Shown in pieces: positions 29,501 to 37,380 of a DNA stretch of 64,000 nucleotides; position 1 is the stretch's first letter; every line of letters starts with the position of its first letter. Location: NCBI RefSeq assembly GCF_009828585.1, contig NZ_WSRZ01000019.1, positions 47,410 through 111,409 of the forward strand, given 5' to 3'. Source of the stretch: Shewanella litoralis. Its GTDB lineage: Bacteria; Pseudomonadota; Gammaproteobacteria; Enterobacterales; Shewanellaceae. The translations under genes and the position numbers were made by a program. Under the pieces are notes generated by a model that did no database searches, was not told where the DNA came from, and saw only the letters and a program-made list of their open reading frames with translations.

Positions 29501-29773
29501 GGTTTAACGTTAGGGATCCACAGTCGTAACGAAGGCCATGCGCTGTCTTTAGCAGATAAAGTCAATGTAGGTAACGTGTACATTAACCGTAACCAAATTG
29601 GCGCTGTGGTTGGCGTGCAACCCTTTGGCGGTCAAGGTTTGTCTGGCACAGGCCCTAAAGCTGGTGGACCACACTACTTAACCCGTTTTGTGACCGAAAA
29701 GACCCGCACCAATAACATTACTGCTATTGGTGGCAATGCTACGCTATTGTCGTTAGGCGATGCTGACGAGTAA
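26594..29773 (+). CDS. putA: Bifunctional proline dehydrogenase / L-glutamate-gamma-semialdehyde dehydrogenase PutA (short type)
   Basis: 1059 aa from the ATG at 26594, which has GGAAG 8 nt upstream; an ATG at 26579 adds five residues but has no ribosome site. PRODH barrel (about 85-500; FAD-binding RLVKGAYWDSE), then an aldehyde dehydrogenase (about 560-1030; CFTGSTGTAK, Glu in LIAETGGQNA, catalytic Cys in SAGQRCSALR). It converts proline to glutamate in two channelled steps at the membrane. The N-terminal ribbon-helix-helix repressor domain of the 1320-aa E. coli protein is absent, so it should not autoregulate. Confidence 0.96.
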   Translation: MFKASEVLDGRYDNATLDELFTAVTNNYIVDEEQYLSELIKLVPSSEQDIEQVTRRAHELVSKVRQFEKKGLMVGIDAFLQQYSLETQEGIILMCLAEALLRIPDAATADALIEDKLSGAKWDEHLNKSGSVLVNASTWGLMLTGRIVKLDRNIDGSPSNLLKRLVNRVGEPMIRQAMLAAMKIMGKQFVLGRDVKEALKNSEAKRKLGYTHSYDMLGEAALTANDAQKYFTDYSNAIRDLGAQQYNESESPRPTISIKLSALHPRYEVANEDRVLSELYDTVIKLIVQARELNIGISIDAEEVDRLELSLTLFKQLYQSEAAKGWGLLGIVVQAYSKRCLPTLCWLTRLAKDQGDEIPLRLVKGAYWDSELKWAQQAGESGYPLYTRKAGTDVSYLACARYLLSDATRGAIYPQFATHNAQTVASIDAMAGDRLYEFQRLHGMGQELYDTMLAESGAKSVRIYAPIGAHKDLLPYLVRRLLENGANTSFVHKLVDPNTPIDSLVVHPLVTLLSYKSLANHKIVQPADIFGAERKNSKGLNMNIISESEPFFAALDKYRDTQWTAGPLVNGKTLAGEVQTVVSPYDTSLTVGTVAFADANAIEQAVAGADAAFAGWARTPVETRANALQKLADLLEENREELIALCTREAGKSIQDGIDEVREAVDFCRYYAVQAKKMMAKPELLPGPTGELNELFLQGRGIFVCISPWNFPLAIFLGQVSAALAAGNTVIAKPAEQTCLVGFRAVQLAHQAGIPTDVLQFLPGTGAVVGSAITADERIGGVCFTGSTGTAKLINRTLANRDGAIIPLIAETGGQNAMVVDSTSQPEQVVNDVVSSSFTSAGQRCSALRVLFLQEDIADRVIEVMKGAMEQLVIGNPSFVKTDVGPVIDATAKANLNAHIDHISQVGKLINKLELPAGTENGHFVAPTAVEINSIKLLEKEHFGPILHVIRYKAADLAKVIDEINSTGFGLTLGIHSRNEGHALSLADKVNVGNVYINRNQIGAVVGVQPFGGQGLSGTGPKAGGPHYLTRFVTEKTRTNNITAIGGNATLLSLGDADE

Positions 29774-29796
29774 CTCATAAAGTCATTATGCTGATT

Positions 29797-29822
29797 AGCC
29801 CACGCTAAAGTGGGCTTTTTTA
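29797..29822 (+). terminator. Terminator of putA
   Basis: AGCCCAC / GTGGGCT stem followed by T6. Confidence 0.87.
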
Positions 29823-29828
29823 TGCCCG

Positions 29829-30113
29829 CTAATGCTGAGTGGGAACATTATTTCGTTTTAAACCACGGCTAACGTTAGTGCACATTTTCGCAAAGCGGCT
29901 GATATCACCGAGTGAAGGGGTAACCCCTTGGGCCATGGCGGCTTCCCAATAATTGATTTCAGCGTCGACTAGATCCAATAGTTTTTTAGGGCAACCGACA
30001 CAAGTATTGGTTGGCCCACAGTTAAAAATGTCAGCCTGATCTAATGGGAAGGTGATTTTTACTTGAGTGATGATCTGCCTCATCGCTGTCATTCTGTCTG
30101 GTTTACGTTCCAT
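29829..30113 (-). CDS. Conserved small Cys-containing protein, unknown function
   Basis: 94 aa. ATG at 30113 has AAGGTG upstream. Near residues 32-43 it reads CGPTNTCVGCPKK, three Cys in a CX5CXXC pattern that could hold a metal or Fe-S cluster. The remainder is predicted helical, and one more Cys lies near 72. No family recognised. It is convergent with putA and stands alone. Confidence 0.65.
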   Translation of the reverse strand: MERKPDRMTAMRQIITQVKITFPLDQADIFNCGPTNTCVGCPKKLLDLVDAEINYWEAAMAQGVTPSLGDISRFAKMCTNVSRGLKRNNVPTQH

Positions 30114-30294
30114 AATGTCACCTTGTTAACATGGTGATGAACTCTTGTCAGGTTAGCAAATCGGCATTAGGTTAGTCGTAACATAAATCAATTTTTTGGT
30201 AGAAAAATAGCACTAAATCGATAAATTGATTATGTTTATGTAAAATATTTGTAGCAGTTATCAGTTTTTTACACAAATTTTACTACGGAAGCAA

Positions 30295-30318
30295 AGAAGT
30301 CTAGACGTCCAGATTGAC
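30295..30318. promoter_or_regulatory. Tandem MetJ boxes over the NhaC-family promoter
   Basis: AGAAGTCT (30295-30302) and AGACGTCC (30303-30310) each match the met box AGACGTCT at 7 of 8 positions in direct 8-bp register; a third unit AGATTGAC is weak. The second and third units touch the -35 element, so repression by MetJ-SAM is expected. Confidence 0.72.
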
Positions 30319-30342
30319 ATGGTTGTTTAGTTCTCTTATTCT
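30314..30342 (+). promoter_or_regulatory. Sigma-70 promoter of the NhaC-family gene
   Basis: TTGACA (30314-30319), 17-bp spacer, TATTCT (30337-30342). The 5' leader would be about 130 nt. No lysine or SAM riboswitch pattern was recognised in it. Confidence 0.65.
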
Positions 30343-30480
30343 TGGCTCAACTTGTTAAGATGCGACTGCAGTATTTAGTGTTGTGTTATGCATACTAGAT
30401 AATCACCGATGACCGAGATTGTGTCGTACTCGCTTTTCTCATCCGACAACCCCTAATCGTAAAGATAAAGAGAGACTACT

Positions 30481-31824
30481 TTGACCAAACCAACTTCATC
30501 ACCAACGACAGCACTCAATAGTCCAGCGTCGTTTGTGGCCTTACTGCCCCTATTTGTGTTTTTGGGTTTATTTATTGGCGCTGGCTTGTATTTTCAAAGC
30601 CAAGGTGTTGATTATGCGTTTTATCAATTACCGAGTGTGATTGCGATTTTACCCGCCATAGTCTTGGCAGTTATGTTATCTAAACAGAAAATTAACCAGG
30701 CCATTGAAACCTTCATCGAAGGCATTGGTCACAGCAATATTATCGCCATGTGTTTAATTTATTTGCTTGCAGGTGCCTTTGCTGCCGTTGCTAAAGCGAC
30801 AGGCGGTGTAGATGCTACCGTCGCTTTAGGGTTATCGTTTATCCCGTCTAATTTACTGTTGCCAGGCTTCTTTGTGATTGCGGCGTTTATTGCCACGTCA
30901 ATGGGCACCTCAATGGGCACCATTGCCGCTGTAGCGCCAGTGGCGTTAGGCGTTGCTGACCAGGCACAAATTGATTACGCATTAATGGCGGGCGCAGTGA
31001 TGTCTGGCGCATTATTTGGCGACAACTTATCAATTATTTCAGACACCACCATTGCGGCAACCCGTACTCAAGGGTGTGAAATGAAAGATAAGTTTCGTGA
31101 GAATTTAGTATTTTCTATCCCAGCGTCAATTATCACGTTGGTATTATTTGCCCTAGCCGGCCAGGGACAAGCAGACATTGCTGCACAAGATATCGATATT
31201 TTGAAAGTTCTCCCATACTTGACCATCCTGGTGTTGGCTGTGGCAGGGCTTAACGTATTCGTGGTGTTATCTTTAGGCATTGTATTTGCGGGGGCAACTG
31301 GGGTGTTTACTTCGGAATATACCGTGATTCAAATGGGTAATGATATTTACACTGGATTTACCAACATGCAGGAAATTTTTATCCTGTCGATGTTAGTGGG
31401 TGGTTTAGCCGCGTTAATGCAACAGCAAGGCGGATTGACTTTTGTTAGCCAGTTAATTGAACGATTGATTGGTCGATTCTCAAAAGCCAATGGTGAGGCA
31501 TCAACCCGCGCTTCAGAGCTAGGCATGGCGGCTATTGTTGCTGCAACCAATACCTGTGTGGCCAACAATACGGTATCGATTGTGGTTACTGGTGATATTG
31601 CCAAAGAATTAGCCCAAAAACACGGTGTTAGCCCTAAGCGTGCGGCCAGTATTCTCGATATTTTTGCCTGTATTATTCAGGGGTTAATCCCTCATGGCGC
31701 GCAAGCATTACTTATCGCATCAGTGTTTACCATCAGCCCATTAACAGCTGTATCAAACGCCTGGTACTGCATGGTGTTAGCAGTAACGGCAGTCGCTATT
31801 GTTATTTTGCGTAAGCGAGCTTAA
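30481..31824 (+). CDS. metT: NhaC-family carrier, probable methionine transporter MetT
   Basis: 447 aa, about 11-12 TM helices, NhaC-type antiporter family (MGTSMGTIAAVAPVALG, and VAATNTCVANNTVSIVVTG in the second half). TTG start at 30481 behind AAAGAGAGACTACT. By family alone it would be called a Na+/H+ antiporter, but the promoter carries tandem MetJ boxes. NhaC-like carriers under met control were predicted to be methionine transporters (MetT) by comparative genomics. The specificity is therefore inferred from regulation. Confidence 0.78.
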   Translation: MTKPTSSPTTALNSPASFVALLPLFVFLGLFIGAGLYFQSQGVDYAFYQLPSVIAILPAIVLAVMLSKQKINQAIETFIEGIGHSNIIAMCLIYLLAGAFAAVAKATGGVDATVALGLSFIPSNLLLPGFFVIAAFIATSMGTSMGTIAAVAPVALGVADQAQIDYALMAGAVMSGALFGDNLSIISDTTIAATRTQGCEMKDKFRENLVFSIPASIITLVLFALAGQGQADIAAQDIDILKVLPYLTILVLAVAGLNVFVVLSLGIVFAGATGVFTSEYTVIQMGNDIYTGFTNMQEIFILSMLVGGLAALMQQQGGLTFVSQLIERLIGRFSKANGEASTRASELGMAAIVAATNTCVANNTVSIVVTGDIAKELAQKHGVSPKRAASILDIFACIIQGLIPHGAQALLIASVFTISPLTAVSNAWYCMVLAVTAVAIVILRKRA

Positions 31825-31858
31825 TAAGCCAAAGAACACCCATTGTACTATTATGACC

Positions 31859-31893
31859 AACATGCCCAGCCTTAAACCGCTGGGCATGTTGTT
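31859..31893 (+). terminator. Hairpin after the NhaC-family gene
   Basis: AACATGCCCAGC (31859-31870) / GCTGGGCATGTT (31879-31890), 12 bp. The U-tract is weak. Confidence 0.65.
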
Positions 31894-31961
31894 ATTTGCT
31901 TTAAATTTAGCCGCTAACAGGTTAATATTTGCCTCCCCTTTTTTAGCATAAAGATTCACTG

Positions 31962-32654
31962 GTGATATCTAAAACTCGAAATTATGATTTACACCTAGTG
32001 ATTGTGTTTATGTCTTTGGCCACAGCGATGATCTGTTCATTCGGTGTTGGCAGTGCATTATTGGCAGAAGCCGGTGGTGTCAGTCTCGATATGCTGTTAA
32101 TTCGCCCTGATACCTTAGGCGACTATATGAACTCGCCATTAGCTGTGGTGTTCAACCTGTCTTTATTAGCCGGCGGTTCATGCTTCTTGTTAGCCATGGT
32201 GGCCGTGTTTAATACCTATCAAGATGGACTGAGTCGATACCTGGCTATGGTGGGTTGCGTTGTTGGCATCAGTATTATTTTGATGGGGGTATTTCCGATA
32301 AACTTTTTAGACACTCACCGTAACGTGTCTACCCTGTATTTAGTCAGTTCAATTGTGCTGCATTGCGTGTGTGTATTAGATTATTTTAAACCCGGTAGCA
32401 CCATGAATAAACGCATGTTATTACTGACGATTATCGCTTTAATCAGTGGCACAATATTAATAGTGTTGCTGGACTGGCATCAATTGGATTTCCCTCCCTG
32501 CTCAAACTATTTACCGCAATTTTGTGTAGTGTCGTTAGCAATGTGGTCATTAACTCAAGCCAATATTTTATGGTGTGTCTGCTTGAGTTTTAGCATGATG
32601 AAAACCATTAAAGTACAGCAAAAAGTGGCGTATAAGTGGCTAGAAAACTATTAG
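31962..32654 (+). CDS. DUF998-family integral membrane protein
   Basis: 230 aa, about six TM helices. The N-terminal pattern GSALLAEAGGVSLDMLLIRP and the LMGVFPINFLDTHRNVS stretch, with its membrane-edge Asp-x-His, resemble DUF998 proteins. GTG start at 31962, with no strong ribosome site; a later in-frame ATG at about 32010 is an alternative. Function unknown. It precedes the pseudouridine synthase by 27 bp and is probably cotranscribed with it. Confidence 0.68.
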   Translation: MISKTRNYDLHLVIVFMSLATAMICSFGVGSALLAEAGGVSLDMLLIRPDTLGDYMNSPLAVVFNLSLLAGGSCFLLAMVAVFNTYQDGLSRYLAMVGCVVGISIILMGVFPINFLDTHRNVSTLYLVSSIVLHCVCVLDYFKPGSTMNKRMLLLTIIALISGTILIVLLDWHQLDFPPCSNYLPQFCVVSLAMWSLTQANILWCVCLSFSMMKTIKVQQKVAYKWLENY

Positions 32655-32681
32655 TTTTTAAGTTAAGGGTAGCGACAGAGC

Positions 32682-33413
32682 ATGTCTTTGGTTCGTATTA
32701 GTCATTATTTAGCCCTCTGTGGTGTTGCGTCACGTCGTCAGGCATCGCGATTAATTGACAGCGGAAGGGTCACGATTAACCAACAATTAGCCACCCATAC
32801 CGAGCGGGTTGATAGCCAGCAAATGCTCAATATTTGTGTTGATGGTGTTGCTGTATTACCCCCGCAAGATAAGCAATATTGGCTGTACCATAAACCTATT
32901 GGCATCGATTGCCGCTTATTGATAAGCGACCCAAGCAGTTTGATCCATTTGTTGCCGCAAACCCCAAGATTATATCCAGCGGGTCGTTTAGATAAAGACT
33001 CTCGCGGCTTGTTGTTACTTACCAACGATGGCGAGTTAACACACGCGTTAATGCATCCTGATTTTTACCACACAAAAACCTATGTTGTGCAGGTCGATAA
33101 ACCAATAACGCCAGCATTTTTAAAGCAAATGGCACAAGGTGTGAGTTATAAAGATGTGCAAACTCGTCCATGTCGCATACGCTCATTAGGTAATTGTGGT
33201 GAGTGTGACAAGTTTGAGATTGTGTTAACCCAAGGCTTAAATCGCCAAATTCGCCGTATGTGTCTGGCGCTGGGGTTTAAGGTGGTAGATTTATTGAGAA
33301 CAAAACTCATGGAGGTGTGTTTAGATGATTTGCCAGAAAAAACAATGCGGCCAGTATCGGCCGCAGAGTTATTAAGTTTACAGCAACTCAATGAGTTACC
33401 GTCACTGAGTTAA
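32682..33413 (+). CDS. rluF: 23S rRNA pseudouridine synthase, RluF-like
   Basis: 243 aa. N-terminal S4 domain (about 3-60; LALCGVASRRQASRLIDSGR) and RsuA-type catalytic core with the Asp in PAGRLDKDSRGLL (near 106). The later TQGLNRQIRRMC motif and YVVQVDKPIT are closest to E. coli RluF, which modifies U2604/U2605 of 23S rRNA. It is shorter than RluF because the basic C-terminal tail is missing. It ends 8 bp from the convergent S46 peptidase. Confidence 0.83.
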   Translation: MSLVRISHYLALCGVASRRQASRLIDSGRVTINQQLATHTERVDSQQMLNICVDGVAVLPPQDKQYWLYHKPIGIDCRLLISDPSSLIHLLPQTPRLYPAGRLDKDSRGLLLLTNDGELTHALMHPDFYHTKTYVVQVDKPITPAFLKQMAQGVSYKDVQTRPCRIRSLGNCGECDKFEIVLTQGLNRQIRRMCLALGFKVVDLLRTKLMEVCLDDLPEKTMRPVSAAELLSLQQLNELPSLS

Positions 33414-33421
33414 AGCAGGGG

Positions 33422-35584
33422 CTATTTAGCGATATCCATTTCCGCTAATAGGTTGTCAGCATTGTCTAAATACTTCATCACCCATAGCATATAGCGGCTA
33501 TCAACTTGAATAGAGCGATTGCTTTGAGCATCGTAGCCCCAATCGCCAATAATGCTTTCGTATACGCCATCAAACAATAAACCAACTAATTCAGCACGAC
33601 CATTTAACGTCGGTGAACCTGAGTTGCCGCCGGTGGTGTCTAAGGTCGATAAGAAGTTAACTGGTACTGAATCAATCGCTTTAACGTAGTAATCGCCATA
33701 TTGCTTTTGCTTAATCAGTTCAAGCTGTTTAGCTGGTGCATCAAATGGGTCAACTCCAGTATCTTTGGCTAAAAGTCCTTCTAGGCGAGTAAAGGGTTCG
33801 GCCATTAAGCCATCTTGTGGCGAGTAACCTTTTACGTTACCGACGGTCACTCGTAAACTTGAGTTTGCATCAGCGTATACGGGTTTACCTAACTCACGGT
33901 TGTAAGCAATGATGGCATCCATGTACTGTGGACGCACTTTCATGAGGTCACCTTCTAACTGCTTCTTGGCTTTTTCGAGTGCCATATCAGCGTCATAGGT
34001 TTGTACTGCAAATTGGATAAATGGATCGTTTGACGCTTTAAAGTCGGCCACCGATTTATTCATCCAGGCTAAGCGGGTGTCTTGATCGTCTAACTTGGTG
34101 TTGGCGTACATTTTGTCGAGGGTTTTCGCTAAGGCGTTAGCGTCAAACTTATTGCTAATACCAAAGGCTTTATCTAATGAGACAATGCGTTGCTCAGCAG
34201 GCAATGCGGCATAGCGTGTCAGTAAGTCAGCGAGTAACGCTTTATCAACACTTGCAGCATAACGGCGGTCGATTCGCTCCATGCTTGAAGTAAAGTTGGT
34301 CATGTCGCGGTCTTGATAACCTGGCTCACGCGCCATATCCGCTAAGGTTTTCTCATTGGCTAAACGGTATAAGCTGCGTGCAGTAGTCACCATAGTGGTG
34401 TAACCGATATAGCCCAGTAAAATATCACGCTCTTGGTTTTGTTGGCTTTTAGCAACCAGCTTTTCTAGATTTGCTAACGTTTCGCCATACTGTTGCTGAC
34501 GTTTTTTATCTTTACTAATCCAGTTTGCTAAATCGGTTTCTACTTTTTCACGTTCCGCCAACATGGTCGATTTGCCATAAAACTCAATCATCGAGGTAAA
34601 GTTTTTAGCGTAGTTAGCAAGACCTGCAATTAAGCTTTCGTATTTGATGCGCTCGTCGCTGCCCTCTGGAGCCGTTTCTTTAATGATATCAATCATGCGC
34701 TCTTGCAAGACTTTCCCTTCAGGATAAGCCCAGCCAAATTGATTACTGACTTCATCTGCGGTGCGGTAACGGTTAGTGCGTCCTGGGTAACCGGCAACCA
34801 TCACAAAATCGCCATCGCTCACGCCTTTAGCTGAGACTTTCAAAAAGCTTTTTGGCTCATATGGGACGTTGTCTTTGCTAAAATCAGCAGGCTTGCCATC
34901 TTTTGATACATACGCACGGTAAAATGAGAAGTCACCGGTATGACGAGGCCACATCCAGTTGTCGATATCGCCGCCGTATTTACCCACGCTGGCAGCTGGG
35001 TTATAGGTTAAGCGCACATCGCGGATCTCTAATTGCTTAACAAGATAATATTCTAAACCGCCGTGAAAGCTATACACCTGACAGCGATAACCGTCTTGTT
35101 GCTCACACTCAGCCACTAAGGTTTTTTGTTGAAGCTCAATGCCTTTATAGAACTCATTGCCAATTTTATCCATTTGTCCCGCAGTCACTTTATCTGTCAC
35201 ATTGGTGACCTCTTCGGTAACAAAAATGCGTGAGCCAGGTGTAGCTGGTAACTCTTCGGCATACGTTTTGGCTAAAAAGCCATCTTTAAGCAGGTTCTTT
35301 TCTGGGGTTGAGTTGTACTGAATAGAACCATAAGCGCAGTGATGGTTGGTGACAACTAGGCCTTTTGGCGATACAAATGATGCGGTACAACCACCTAGGC
35401 TGATAACTGCGTTCATTGGGAACTCAGTTAATTTTGAAATTGACTCGGCGCTTATCTCTAAGCCTTTTGCTTTAAGTTCGTCAGCCATTGCAGGCAATTG
35501 ATGTGGCTGCCACATCCCTTCATCTGCTGCAGCGCCAAAACTGGCGGCGATGGCGGCGGTTAATAACCATTTTTTCATTATCAT
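33422..35584 (-). CDS. S46-family dipeptidyl-peptidase (DPP7/DPP11 type)
   Basis: 720 aa. Signal peptide (cleavage near A-A-A-D). S46 catalytic triad region: His in VVTNHHCAYG, Asp in the GDIDNWMWPRHTGDF block, Ser in GGNSGSPTLNG near 650. The specificity-loop residue in LLFDGVYES is Gly, as in DPP7 (hydrophobic P1), rather than Arg as in DPP11 (acidic P1); this is an inference. Periplasmic enzyme releasing dipeptides from oligopeptides. The second ATG (35578, MKKW) has better ribosome-site spacing than the first. Confidence 0.93.
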   Translation of the reverse strand: MIMKKWLLTAAIAASFGAAADEGMWQPHQLPAMADELKAKGLEISAESISKLTEFPMNAVISLGGCTASFVSPKGLVVTNHHCAYGSIQYNSTPEKNLLKDGFLAKTYAEELPATPGSRIFVTEEVTNVTDKVTAGQMDKIGNEFYKGIELQQKTLVAECEQQDGYRCQVYSFHGGLEYYLVKQLEIRDVRLTYNPAASVGKYGGDIDNWMWPRHTGDFSFYRAYVSKDGKPADFSKDNVPYEPKSFLKVSAKGVSDGDFVMVAGYPGRTNRYRTADEVSNQFGWAYPEGKVLQERMIDIIKETAPEGSDERIKYESLIAGLANYAKNFTSMIEFYGKSTMLAEREKVETDLANWISKDKKRQQQYGETLANLEKLVAKSQQNQERDILLGYIGYTTMVTTARSLYRLANEKTLADMAREPGYQDRDMTNFTSSMERIDRRYAASVDKALLADLLTRYAALPAEQRIVSLDKAFGISNKFDANALAKTLDKMYANTKLDDQDTRLAWMNKSVADFKASNDPFIQFAVQTYDADMALEKAKKQLEGDLMKVRPQYMDAIIAYNRELGKPVYADANSSLRVTVGNVKGYSPQDGLMAEPFTRLEGLLAKDTGVDPFDAPAKQLELIKQKQYGDYYVKAIDSVPVNFLSTLDTTGGNSGSPTLNGRAELVGLLFDGVYESIIGDWGYDAQSNRSIQVDSRYMLWVMKYLDNADNLLAEMDIAK

Positions 35585-35614
35585 TATTCCATTTAGGTTT
35601 TATTAGTTGCCCAA

Positions 35615-35645
35615 AAAACAAAAAAGTCAGGCTAGGCCTGACTTT
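35615..35645 (-). terminator. Terminator of the tyrP-like gene
   Basis: AAGTCAGGC-TAG-GCCTGACTT stem (35624-35644). On the minus strand it is followed by a T-rich run. It separates the permease from the S46 gene. Confidence 0.85.
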
Positions 35646-35710
35646 AACAAAAGACTAACGCGCATGATAGCGTCTGAAAAACTCGCTTACAAATGATTAA
35701 CAGGTCTGAA

Positions 35711-36913
35711 TTAGCCCAGTGCAACCATGAGCTGAGCAAACACAATGAGTATGCCGATCAACCCTGCTAGTAATAATGCAAAAGTACCACCGGCAACTTG
35801 ATAGCCACCCAACAGTTGAGCGCGCTGCTTTAATGCCATGGCGATGGGTAAAAAGATGATCATCACCACCAATGGTATTGCGGCAAAACCAAGAACCTGG
35901 AAAAAACCATCTGGGTAATACAGTGCACATAGTAAGGGTGGTACAAACGTGATTAACCAGGTTTTAGCGCGTCCTTTTATATCATCTCTAGCGCGCGTCA
36001 GTTCAGCAACATAATCAAATAAGCTCATGGTAACCCCTAAAAACGAGGTGATTAACGCAAGGTTAGCAAAGAGATCAATGGCCTGGCTAATGATGCTTGA
36101 TTGCACAAGACCTTGTAACGCTGCCACCAGTTTAGGCAATGAGCCACCAAAACTATGCACGGCTTGACCACCTAACGATCCAAGAGTTACCAGTAACCAC
36201 AAAATGTAACAAATTAAAGGAATAGTTGAGCCAATAAGAAGCACTTTCCTTAATGACACCGCATCACCATCTAGGTAGCGCACGATAGTTGCAATACAGA
36301 CATGGAAGCCAAAAGAGGTAAACACCACAGGGATCGCGGCTAACCAAAGTTGTTGCAGGGCATCGCCCGAGGCAACTGTTGTTGAATAGTTATTTAATGC
36401 GTTCATTAGGCTAACGTCTGGCAGCAAAAAGCTCACAACGACAACTAATAACAGCACCATGGCACTAAATAAGATACGCGATATTTTATCAATCCATTTA
36501 ACACCAATAGCAATCAAACCACCAAAAAATAGGGTAAATAAAATCACGGCAACCTGGTTGCTCATGTTAATGCCAACGGGGGCTAGACGTGTCTCAAGCA
36601 ACGATGAACCGCCCATTAAATACACCATGGTAAGTGCAAATAATAAACTGAGAAAGGAGCCTCCCTGGAGCAGTTGTCCGACTTTACCGAGGGTTTTACC
36701 TGTGATGGCGTGAACATTATCGCCAACACCGCTGCGCAGATTGATTTCTAGCATTAGTAAAGAGGTATAAGCTGAAATAGCCCAGATGACGACTAATAAG
36801 ATTAATGCAGGGATAATGCCTAATGCAGCGGTTGCCAATGGCAAGGCGAGCATACCGCCACCAATCGCGGTTCCGGCAACAATAGAAATAGAACCTAAGG
36901 TTTTCAAATTCAC
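35711..36913 (-). CDS. tyrP: Aromatic amino acid permease, TyrP-like (HAAAP family)
   Basis: 400 aa, 11 TM helices. N-terminal GTAIGGGMLALPLATAALG and the central VVFTSFGFHVCIATIVRYL motif of TyrP/Mtr/TnaB carriers. Length and motifs fit tyrosine-specific TyrP (E. coli 403 aa). Proton symport of tyrosine across the inner membrane. A TyrR-like site lies about 100 bp upstream. Confidence 0.86.
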   Translation of the reverse strand: MNLKTLGSISIVAGTAIGGGMLALPLATAALGIIPALILLVVIWAISAYTSLLMLEINLRSGVGDNVHAITGKTLGKVGQLLQGGSFLSLLFALTMVYLMGGSSLLETRLAPVGINMSNQVAVILFTLFFGGLIAIGVKWIDKISRILFSAMVLLLVVVVSFLLPDVSLMNALNNYSTTVASGDALQQLWLAAIPVVFTSFGFHVCIATIVRYLDGDAVSLRKVLLIGSTIPLICYILWLLVTLGSLGGQAVHSFGGSLPKLVAALQGLVQSSIISQAIDLFANLALITSFLGVTMSLFDYVAELTRARDDIKGRAKTWLITFVPPLLCALYYPDGFFQVLGFAAIPLVVMIIFLPIAMALKQRAQLLGGYQVAGGTFALLLAGLIGILIVFAQLMVALG

Positions 36914-37012
36914 AGCAAACGTCCTGTCTAATTATTATTTTATTTGTGTCGGACATTAGCAGAAGGGTGACTGAGCAGGCAAGGATCTTCGGCAGTTAAA
37001 GGCCAACAGCTG

Positions 37013-37030
37013 TGTTTATAAACAATTACA
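37013..37030. promoter_or_regulatory. Possible TyrR box upstream of tyrP
   Basis: TGTTTATAAACAATTACA has the TGT-N12-ACA frame of TyrR boxes and matches TGTAAA-N6-TTTACA at 9 of 12 positions. It also contains the palindrome TGTTTATAAACA. Weak to moderate. Confidence 0.35.
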
Positions 37031-37142
37031 TAACATTACGCCAAACTGTTTTACACGTCATTTTTGCAATAGCGTAGCATTACGGTATTACTGTTGCTCT
37101 GCTATGTTTTTTTAGTAGCATTTACAATGTAAAAACAGGTGA

Positions 37143-37170
37143 TTGAATAAAATACCTAAGTCGTTATAAT
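37143..37170 (+). promoter_or_regulatory. Promoter of the riboswitch-controlled Mn exporter
   Basis: TTGAAT (37143-37148), 16-bp spacer, TATAAT (37165-37170). Transcription would start near 37177, just before the aptamer. Confidence 0.65.
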
Positions 37171-37177
37171 GCGCCTA

Positions 37178-37380
37178 GTTTTAGGGGAGTAGCTAATCTT
37201 GTATTGCGCATAGCTGCATGCAAGGTGTCTGTATCAACATAATTGGCCTCATGCCATGGTGCAGACAGTAACACACTGTAAATCGGTGATGTTTACTCAG
37301 CGAGACCTAAGCACAATCACTGCATCAAGGGGTATGCGGCGGCTTGTGCTTAGTTGTCATTTACCCCTAGGATAATCACA
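37178..37380 (+). ncRNA. yybP-ykoY manganese riboswitch
   Basis: Aptamer 37178-37312. The 5' element TTAGGGGAGTAGC is followed by internal ATCAACAT-type loops, and the 3' element GCGAGACCTAAGC closes helix P1 (TTAGG 37181-37185 with CCTAA 37306-37310). These are the conserved ends of the Mn2+-sensing class. Expression platform: AGCACAA can pair with TTGTGCT (about 37310-37351). AGGGGTA (37328-37334) can pair with TACCCCT (37362-37368), placed directly against the AGGA ribosome site (37369-37372). This suggests control at translation. Confidence 0.88.

Noticed and set aside
30343-30480. Possible riboswitch (lysine or SAM class) in the leader of the NhaC-family gene
   Set aside because: None of the conserved segments of those classes could be read; MetJ boxes already explain the regulation.
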